From: Streptomyces prunicolor NBRC 13075
GTDB taxonomy: Bacteria > Actinomycetota > Actinomycetes > Streptomycetales > Streptomycetaceae
Direction: 5' to 3'
Length of the DNA: 64,000 nucleotides
Assembly: GCF_000367365.1 (NCBI RefSeq)
Contig: NZ_BARF01000054.1
Span: 1 to 64,000, forward strand
Below, piece after piece: positions 58,449 to 64,000 of this stretch (positions are counted from its first letter, which is position 1; the number at the start of each line of letters is the position of its first letter). The translations under genes and the position numbers were made by a program. The notes beneath the pieces were generated by a model. It had not been told where the DNA came from, did no database searches, and worked only from the letters and a program-made list of their open reading frames with translations.

Positions 58449-59816
58449 TCAGCGCACACCCACCGCCGCGAGTGCCGTGCGCCGGCGGGCGGTCGGATGC
58501 GCCGGGAAGTAGAGGTAACAGACGCCGCCGGTACCGGAGGAGAGCTTGCCGGAGGCGTTGTACCGCTTGGTGCGCAGCCAGATGTTCTCGAACTCGCGCC
58601 GGTCGTAGACGCGGCGCACGGCCGGATCGCTGGGCGAGAACGGGTCGTTGGCGATCACGTCGCCGTCGGCGGTGAAGCCGATCACCGTCATCAGGTGGCC
58701 GGCGGTGCCGTAGCCCGCGCCGGTCAGTTCGCTGCTGAGGAAGGACTGGGACGTTATGGCCGGGATGCCCGCCGCGATCAGCGTCTCCAGGTCGGTGAGC
58801 GAGCCGAGGCGGGTGACCACGCCCTGGAGGTCCTTGTACGTGGCCGCGTAGGCGGCGTTGAACGGCCAGTTGCCGCAGCCCTGGTACTGGTGGTCGTAGG
58901 TGAAGCGGGCCGCGTTGTCGACCTGCGGGTCGGCGAACGCCGGGTCCACCCAGGCCAGTTGCTCCGGGGTGAGCCGGCCGCCCCAGTACTCGATGATCAT
59001 CTGCGAGGAGGTGGGGCTGCACCAGGCCTCGCCGCCGTTGTCGTACTCGGGGTACTGGCCGGTGTGGATCTCCTGCGAGTAGCGCGGGACGGTCAACTCC
59101 CGTACCAGACCGGGAGTCGATGCCGGGACGGTGAAGCGGTCCGGGATGTCCGAGCCCATCACGCCGAGCCGGCAGACGGTGGGGGTGAGCTTGGTGCCGG
59201 GCTTGCGGTAGAGGGTCAGGCGGAGTCGGTACGACGCGAGGCGCAGCCCTGTCGTGGCGTCGTCGATCGCGAAGGTGTCCGTCCAGATGGTGGACTTGCC
59301 GTCCGTCTGGTCGTCGACGGAGGTCCGCTTGATGTCCTGGTCGCCGGCCGCCCAGCGGCCCATCACGTACCAGGGGGTGTCCGTGCCGTCGGAGTACGTG
59401 CCGTGCAGTTCGACCTGGAGCCAGGTGCCGGCGGGGGTGTGCGCGTTCCAGGAGGCGATGGTCTCCGTGGCGGGGACGGAGAGCCGGTGGACGGGGGACG
59501 TCCAGGTCGCGTACTCCCAGGCCGCCGTCTTCTGGGTGTGCGGGTCCGTGTAGTCGACGCTGCCGAGGGCGGCGGCGATCGCGAGGCCGGGTCGGGGGCC
59601 CGCTACGGCGCGGGTGCCCTGGGCGGTGCCGCGGCACCAGTCGTCGTACGTGGTCCACGCGTGGTTGTCGACCATGCGCGACGGGGCGCCATCGGAGTCG
59701 GCGGCCTCGGTGGCGCTCGCGGTGGCGGCGACCGCCGGGCCCGGGCCGCTCACCACGGCGACGGCGACCGCGGCGGCCAGCACGATTCTGCGGGACGGCT
59801 GTTCGGCTCTGCTCAT
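58449..59816 (-). CDS. Secreted C39-like peptidase
   Basis: A 455-residue exported protein. The N-terminus has RRIVLAAAVAVAVVSGPGPAVAA, a Tat-like signal peptide with the twin Arg. A beta-rich N-terminal half (about 45-225) precedes a C39-like papain-fold domain with the Cys in GGEAWCSPTSSQMI, the His in AGHLMTVIGF and Asn/Asp in VIANDPF. It probably cleaves or transpeptidates extracellular protein or peptidoglycan links. The ATG at 59816 was chosen for the signal peptide. It is divergent from the kinase gene. Confidence 0.88.
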   Translation of the reverse strand: MSRAEQPSRRIVLAAAVAVAVVSGPGPAVAATASATEAADSDGAPSRMVDNHAWTTYDDWCRGTAQGTRAVAGPRPGLAIAAALGSVDYTDPHTQKTAAWEYATWTSPVHRLSVPATETIASWNAHTPAGTWLQVELHGTYSDGTDTPWYVMGRWAAGDQDIKRTSVDDQTDGKSTIWTDTFAIDDATTGLRLASYRLRLTLYRKPGTKLTPTVCRLGVMGSDIPDRFTVPASTPGLVRELTVPRYSQEIHTGQYPEYDNGGEAWCSPTSSQMIIEYWGGRLTPEQLAWVDPAFADPQVDNAARFTYDHQYQGCGNWPFNAAYAATYKDLQGVVTRLGSLTDLETLIAAGIPAITSQSFLSSELTGAGYGTAGHLMTVIGFTADGDVIANDPFSPSDPAVRRVYDRREFENIWLRTKRYNASGKLSSGTGGVCYLYFPAHPTARRRTALAAVGVR

Positions 59817-59943
59817 GGGCGGAAGACCCCCGGGTTCTCCGAGTCGGGACAGATCCAGTCGGGACGGGTCCCATGGACGACTGTGCGCCCACTATGAGCA
59901 CACACGGCACTCCGCTGCCAGCACTTCGAACCTCGCCACACCC

Positions 59944-59955
59944 ACCAATATTGGT
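59944..59955. promoter_or_regulatory. AT-rich palindrome in divergent promoter
   Basis: ACCAATATTGGT, a perfect 12-bp palindrome in an otherwise GC-rich region, 128 bp from the C39-like protease start and 98 bp from the kinase start. The position fits a shared operator. The regulator is unknown. Confidence 0.5.
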
Positions 59956-60052
59956 ATCGACCAGTGGCACGACCTGGGGCGGGAACCACGACTCCCTAGA
60001 CTGTCCCGGTGACCTGCGGCATCACCCGCCCCACGACCTCCCGGGACCAGCC

Positions 60053-60673
60053 ATGCACCACCTCGCCCACCGCCTGAGCGACCTGCCCCCGTCCTGCGGC
60101 CCGGTCCGGCTCGTCGCGGTCGACGGGCACGCGGGGTCCGGGAAGTCCACGTTCGCCGGGCAGCTGGCCGAGGCCCTGGGCGGCGCACCCGTACTGCACC
60201 TGGACGACCTCGCCAGCCACGACGAACTGTTCGGCTGGACCGACCGGCTGCTGAGCCAGGTGATCACCCCGCTCGGCCGCGGCGAGACCGCGCACTACGC
60301 CCCCTACGACTGGCACGCCCGGCACTTCGCGGCGCCCCGCGCGCTGCCGCCCGCGCCCGTGGTCCTCGTCGAGGGCGTCGGTGCCGGGCGGCGGGAGGTG
60401 CGCCCGTTTCTCGCGGGGCTGCTGTGGATGGAACTGCCCCAGGAGAAGGCCTGGGCGCGGGGGCGGCTGCGGGACGGGGCGGAGCAGCGGGACTTCTGGG
60501 ACGGATGGGTCGAGGCGGAGCGCGAACACTTCGCCAAAGACCCTTCGCGCCCCCACGCGGACTTCCTGGTACGGCAGTTGGGCAAGGGGTACGAGGTACT
60601 CCCGGGGCCCTGCGGGACGATTGGACCGGACCACGCTGTCACCCACGGTGACGGACCGCCCGCAGTGTGCTGA
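60053..60673 (+). CDS. Uridine kinase-like P-loop kinase
   Basis: A 206-residue P-loop phosphotransferase of the uridine kinase/AAA-like nucleoside kinase type. Walker A is DGHAGSGKSTFAG (about residues 24-36), a strand motif follows (PVLHLDDLASHDE), then PAPVVLVEGVGAGRREV, and a lid-like WMELPQEKAWARGRLRDG. It lacks a recognised uridine-binding signature, so the substrate is uncertain. ATG 60053 is the first plausible start. It is followed by a hairpin at 60789. Confidence 0.85.
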   Translation: MHHLAHRLSDLPPSCGPVRLVAVDGHAGSGKSTFAGQLAEALGGAPVLHLDDLASHDELFGWTDRLLSQVITPLGRGETAHYAPYDWHARHFAAPRALPPAPVVLVEGVGAGRREVRPFLAGLLWMELPQEKAWARGRLRDGAEQRDFWDGWVEAEREHFAKDPSRPHADFLVRQLGKGYEVLPGPCGTIGPDHAVTHGDGPPAVC

Positions 60674-61107
60674 ACTTGTGAAGACCCTTCCGCTCGAACT
60701 TCCTTGAGTGCCTCAACTCGGCTTGACCCAGGGGCCGTACAGGTCTTACGTTCTGAATGTGCGGCCGGTTCGAAGCCGCCCAGAGTCGCGAAGCCCCCGG
60801 TTGTTCCCCCGTGATCGGGGGCTTCGTTCTGCTCCCAGCCCATTTTCCGGCCGCTACGAGCCGTGATTTGCTCACCCTGGGTCACCGTCCTGAGTGCGCC
60901 CCATCTGCTCCCACCTCGTCAAACGGCCTGTGCGGCACCCTTCGATGGGCGACTGCCCCGCAGGTACGATGCCCAGGGTGCGACCGACGGACGGCTGCTT
61001 CGCGCACCACGGCAACTCCCGTCCGCGGCACAGCGGTTCGACCCAGACTGCCGACGGGCGCCGGCCCGGCGGTGAATCAACGGGGGCACGGTTTGTGGGG
61101 GGACGTG
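60674..61107. other. Intergenic region between kinase and EccA-like gene
   Basis: 434 bp without a convincing gene. It contains the kinase terminator at 60789-60826. A short hairpin with a GGTTCGAA loop (about 60760-60780) resembles a tRNA T-arm but is not part of a tRNA. The promoter for the downstream ATPase was not identified. Confidence 0.5.
60789..60826 (+). terminator. Hairpin terminator after kinase gene
   Basis: CGAAGCCCCCG (60789-60799) pairs with CGGGGGCTTCG (60816-60826) across a 16-nt loop, followed by TTCT. It lies about 115 bp after the kinase stop. Confidence 0.8.
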
Positions 61108-62973
61108 ATGGACTTCGGCACGCAGGGCCCCGAGGCCCCGGCCGACCTCGCGTGGCTGCGAGGCGTGGACGCCTACACGATGGGCGCTTATCCGCAGGCG
61201 GAGGAGGAGTTCCGCACGGCGGTACGGATGGATCCCGGGATGGCCGACGGCTGGCTCGGACTGCACGCGCTGCGGGTCGACACGACGACCGCGCTGCTGC
61301 GGATGTACCGGCACCGTGAGCGCTTCGGGGAACAGCGCACCAGGCACCGCCGTACGCTCAACTCCTGGTACTGGCTGGGCTGGTGGGTGCAGCCCGTGCT
61401 GGAGAGTCCGCGTGATCTGCTGCTCGCGCACGCCTCGCACTGGCTGGACGGCCGCCATGTGCCGGAGCTGGACCGGGCGTTGGCGGGGCTGCCGCCCGTA
61501 GACACCGATCACCAGGTGCGCTTCCTGCACGCGTGCCGGGCCTATCTGGTCAAGGACTGGGAGCAGCTGGTCCGGCACACGGATCCGCTGATCAACGATC
61601 AACTCCTGGGTATCGAGGCCGGGTTGTTCGGCGGGATGGCACGGGTGCGCCTGGAGATGTACGGCCAGGCCGAACCGCTCCTGTCCTCCGCGCTGATGCG
61701 CTGTCGCAGTGAACAGCCTCAGCGCAAGGAGTTGCGGTACTGGCTGGCGCGGGCGCATGAGGGCACCGGGCGCAGTGCGGCGGCGCTGCCGCTGTACCGG
61801 GCGGTGTATCGCGTGGACCCGGCGTTCATGGACACCTCGGCGCGGTTGGCCGCGATCACCGACTCCGACGGGTACGACGGCTCGGAGGATGTGACCGACC
61901 TCGCGGCGATCACGCTCTCCGGCGGGCAGGACGCGTTGGAGGGGCCGGACGGGCTCGATCCGCTGTTCGGGGCGGAGGGGCGGGATCTGAGGCTGTCCGA
62001 GCCCGGTCTGCCGCCGACCGGGCCGCTGCCGTCCGCGGGTGACTCGGTGCGCGAGAAGATCTCGAATCCGGTGCTGCCGTTGCCCACGGGGCCCACTGAC
62101 CCGGTCTTACTGGAGGAGGCGCTCAACGAGCTTGAGCGCATGGTGGGGTTGGAGCCGGTCAAGCGCCAAGTCAAGGCGTTGTCGGCCCAGTTGAACATGG
62201 CTCGGCTGCGGGCCGGGCAGGGGTTGCCGGTTCAGCCGCCGAAACGGCACTTCGTCTTCTCCGGGCCGTCGGGTACCGGCAAGACCACCGTGGCTCGCAT
62301 TCTCGGGCGGGTCTTCTACGCGCTGGGGTTGCTCGGCGGGGACCATCTGGTCGAGGCGCAGCGGGCTGATCTGGTCGGTGAGTATCTCGGCCAAACGGCC
62401 GTGAAGGCCAACGAGTTGATCGACTCGGCGATCGGTGGCGTCCTCTTCGTCGATGAGGCGTACTCGCTCTCCAACTCCGGTTACGGCAAGGGCGATGCGT
62501 ACGGCGACGAGGCCTTGCAGGTGCTGTTGAAGCGGGCCGAGGACAATCGCGATCACCTCGTGGTGATCCTGGCGGGCTATCCGGAGGGCATGGACCGGTT
62601 GCTCGCCGCCAACCCCGGGCTGTCGTCCCGCTTCACGACTCGCGTCGACTTCCCTTCGTACCGGCCGCTTGAACTCACCTCTATCGGCGAGGTGTTGGCG
62701 GCGGAGAACGGTGACGTGTGGGACGAGGAGGCGTTGGACGAGCTGCGGTCGATCGCCGGGCACGTGGTCGACCAAGGGTGGATCGACGAGCTCGGCAACG
62801 GTCGGTTCCTGCGGACCCTGTACGAGAAGAGCTGTGCGTATCGGGATCTGCGGTTGTCCGTGTATCCCGGGATGTTGTCGCGGGATGACCTGTCGACTTT
62901 GCGGTTGCCGGACCTGATGCAGGCGTATGGAGAGGTGTTGTCGGGGCGGGGGCCGGGTTCTGCCGGGATGTGA
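61108..62973 (+). CDS. EccA-like AAA+ ATPase (CbxX/CfqX family)
   Basis: A 621-residue protein with an N-terminal TPR-like helical half (about 1-270) and a C-terminal CbxX/CfqX AAA+ domain. Walker A is FSGPSGTGKTTVARI (Lys392), Walker B is GGVLFVDEAYSL, and sensor residues are in VVILAGYPEGMDRLLAANPGLSSRF. This is the architecture of EccA from type VII (ESX) secretion, but no ESX genes are in the window. Codon 334 is TTA (62107-62109), so translation depends on the bldA tRNA. GTGGGGGGACGTG precedes ATG 61108. Confidence 0.88.
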   Translation: MDFGTQGPEAPADLAWLRGVDAYTMGAYPQAEEEFRTAVRMDPGMADGWLGLHALRVDTTTALLRMYRHRERFGEQRTRHRRTLNSWYWLGWWVQPVLESPRDLLLAHASHWLDGRHVPELDRALAGLPPVDTDHQVRFLHACRAYLVKDWEQLVRHTDPLINDQLLGIEAGLFGGMARVRLEMYGQAEPLLSSALMRCRSEQPQRKELRYWLARAHEGTGRSAAALPLYRAVYRVDPAFMDTSARLAAITDSDGYDGSEDVTDLAAITLSGGQDALEGPDGLDPLFGAEGRDLRLSEPGLPPTGPLPSAGDSVREKISNPVLPLPTGPTDPVLLEEALNELERMVGLEPVKRQVKALSAQLNMARLRAGQGLPVQPPKRHFVFSGPSGTGKTTVARILGRVFYALGLLGGDHLVEAQRADLVGEYLGQTAVKANELIDSAIGGVLFVDEAYSLSNSGYGKGDAYGDEALQVLLKRAEDNRDHLVVILAGYPEGMDRLLAANPGLSSRFTTRVDFPSYRPLELTSIGEVLAAENGDVWDEEALDELRSIAGHVVDQGWIDELGNGRFLRTLYEKSCAYRDLRLSVYPGMLSRDDLSTLRLPDLMQAYGEVLSGRGPGSAGM

Positions 62974-63155
62974 ACTGCGGTGCGCGAGAGCTTGGTTGGA
63001 TCTGTCTGTTCGCGGCTGCGGGTGCGTTGTGGCTGGTTGCGGGTGCGGGTCCGTTGTGGCTGGTCGCGCAGTTCCCCGCGCCCCTTGGGTGGGGACGGGG
63101 GACCCGTGTCTGTCAGGTGCCGTCGGCTTCGAGCCTCGGCCAAGCGACGACGGCT
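62974..63155. other. Intergenic region with repeat copy before the tandem array
   Basis: 182 bp without a convincing gene. It contains copy 2 of a Streptomyces intergenic repeat at 63056-63086 and a related GTGGCTGGTTGCGG at about 63028. This leads into the degenerate tandem array from about 63160. Confidence 0.5.
63056..63086 (-). repeat. Streptomyces interspersed intergenic repeat, copy 2
   Basis: In reverse orientation it reads AAGGGGCGCGGGG, then GCGCGACCAGCCAC, the same two blocks as copy 1 at 28923-28976. In copy 1 they are separated by a longer hairpin segment. The family is common in intergenic DNA of the genus. Confidence 0.65.
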
Positions 63156-63159
63156 TCGG

Positions 63160-63675
63160 GCCCTCAACCACACATCGCCCGCTTCACAGCCGTAGCCGCA
63201 CACCGCCGAGCTCAGGCCCTCAGCGCGGCGCCGTCGGCTCCAGGCCCCAGCTGATCGACGCCGGCTCCAGTCCTCTCCACCGTCAAGCGCCGCGAGCCTC
63301 AGGCTCGAACACTCACCGCCAGCTTCAGACCCCGGCCACAGATCGCCGCCCTCAGGCCTCAGCCAGACGCCGCCGACCTCGGATCTCAGTCAGACGCTGC
63401 CAGCCCCAGGCTCAACCAGACGACGCCCGGCCCGTATCAGTCCCCGGCCAAGCGACGCCCGCTCCACGCACAGCCCCACACCGCCGACTTCAGCCCTTAG
63501 CCAGGCGACGCCCACTTCAGCCCTCAGGCCAGACACCGCCCGCTTCACAGCCGTAGCCGCACACCGCTGACTTCAGCCCTCCCCCAGGCACCGCCCACCT
63601 AGGACCCCAGCCACGCGACGCCCGCTCCAGAATCTCAGGCCAGACGTCGCGCCCCGCTTCAGACTTCCGCCCTCA
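63160..63675. repeat. Degenerate ~27-bp tandem repeat array
   Basis: About 17 irregular units of 24-33 bp, with a consensus near CGACGCCGCCCGCTTCAG followed by CCCTCAGCCAG. The 31-bp segment at 63176-63206 recurs exactly at 63537-63567. The tract is C-rich and strand-asymmetric. An open frame of about 200 codons runs through the upstream half, but it looks like low-complexity translation. The array lies between the EccA-like gene and the 3' end of the CBS gene. Confidence 0.7.
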
Positions 63676-64000
63676 GCCGGCCACCGCCTGTTTGAGTTCT
63701 GCCGTCCGTGGCTGTGTCGGTGCCGGGACCTCTCGGTGGGCCGGGTCTGTTACCTCGCCCACCAACAGCTCCAGGACGTCCTCCAGGGCGACCAGGCCGA
63801 GCACCTTGCCGGAGGCGTCCGCCACCTGAGCCAGGTGAGTGGCCGCTCGGCGCATGACCGTCAGAGCGTCGTCCAGGGGGAGTTCGGCTCGGAGGGTGGT
63901 CATCGGGCGCCAGATCTGTTGGGGGACCGCTCGCTCCGACTCCTCCAGGTCCAGTACGTCCTTCACGTGCAGGTAGCCCATGAAGGCGCCGGTCTCCGCC
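63673..64000 (-). CDS. CBS-domain protein (CorC/HlyC-like), partial
   Basis: The last 109 residues of a protein whose start lies beyond the window. They contain the second half of a CBS pair (PMTTLRAELPLDDALTVMRRAATHLAQVADASGKVLGLVALEDVLELLVGEV) and a short Pro-rich tail. The preceding GYLHVKDVLDLE is typical of CNNM/CorC-type membrane proteins, which have an N-terminal membrane domain (DUF21), two CBS domains and a C-terminal transporter-associated domain. Here the protein ends about 20 residues after the CBS domain, without that domain. Confidence 0.85.
   Translation of the reverse strand, partial: AETGAFMGYLHVKDVLDLEESERAVPQQIWRPMTTLRAELPLDDALTVMRRAATHLAQVADASGKVLGLVALEDVLELLVGEVTDPAHREVPAPTQPRTAELKQAVAG

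Noticed and set aside
60740..60790. Possible tRNA gene (GGTTCGAA loop)
   Set aside because: The T-arm-like hairpin is there, but the T-stem has a mismatch, and no acceptor stem, D-arm or anticodon arm can be folded around it.
62927..63556. Open frame of 209 codons in the repeat array
   Set aside because: The translation is Arg/Pro/Ala/Gln low-complexity sequence that follows the tandem repeats, and it overlaps the end of the EccA-like gene. No ribosome binding site is seen.
63160..63675. CRISPR array
   Set aside because: The units are irregular (24-33 bp), degenerate and directly adjacent. There are no unique spacers and no cas genes.

Overview
This is high-GC actinobacterial DNA, and almost certainly Streptomyces. 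The evidence is the codon usage, the GTG and TTG starts, a conservon (cvnABCD), a DasR-type operator, a bldA-type TTA codon, and a gene order that matches the conserved Streptomyces chromosome core: crr-ptsI, then smeA-sffA, then rbpA-fxsA-ppm1. I see no rRNA, tRNA, CRISPR array, transposase or prophage. The window ends inside a CBS-domain gene.

Layout. 1-2.6 kb: PTS genes crr and ptsI behind a dre palindrome, closed by a strong terminator. 2.6-6.2 kb: a hypothetical gene, then a divergent MFS transporter / MocR regulator pair. 6.2-14.9 kb: acetoacetyl-CoA synthetase, a GH31 glucosidase, a Nudix hydrolase, a DUF35 protein plus thiolase-like pair, and an EAL-CBS-GGDEF protein with altered active-site motifs. 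15.2-17.6 kb: glpF-glpK without glpD or gylR. 17.6-22.0 kb: a conservon (sensor kinase, roadblock, DUF742, GTPase). 22.4-30.5 kb: a small membrane protein converging on an operon that looks like kleisin, KITE and a 1622-residue SMC ATPase, in the order of the Mks/Wadjet condensins but with no JetD/MksG nuclease. 30.6-35.9 kb: a 5-oxoproline module (GntR, MFS, DUF1445, PxpA, PxpB, PxpC). 35.9-41.3 kb: a GDSL hydrolase, two GT4 glycosyltransferases, a HEAT-like protein and an ankyrin protein. 41.6-43.4 kb: the sporulation pair smeA-sffA. 43.5-48.0 kb: a MocR regulator, a YczE-like membrane protein, a GDPD and an MFS protein. 48-53 kb: rbpA behind a SigR-type promoter, fxsA, ppm1, an amidohydrolase and an Lrp regulator. 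53-60 kb: a DUF protein, a phosphotransferase, a lipocalin-like hypothetical, acyl-CoA dehydrogenase, TetR, a 48-residue membrane peptide and a secreted C39-like protease. 60-64 kb: a P-loop kinase, an orphan EccA-like ATPase with a TTA codon, a degenerate tandem-repeat tract and a partial CBS protein.

The strongest candidate for an under-described system is the three-gene SMC operon (23059-30535). Its Walker B motif reads LFLDNP, so Asn stands where SMC ATPases have catalytic Glu, and the middle of the protein carries a large Gly/Ala-rich insertion. Second-tier signals are the 5-oxoproline/D-glutamate cluster with a palindromic operator repeated inside pxpC, an excess of CACGCG(CG)CGTG palindromes, the degenerate ~27-bp repeat tract, and a possible sRNA or long leader upstream of ppm1. 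Functions were assigned by reading motifs and from knowledge of the families. No database search was run.
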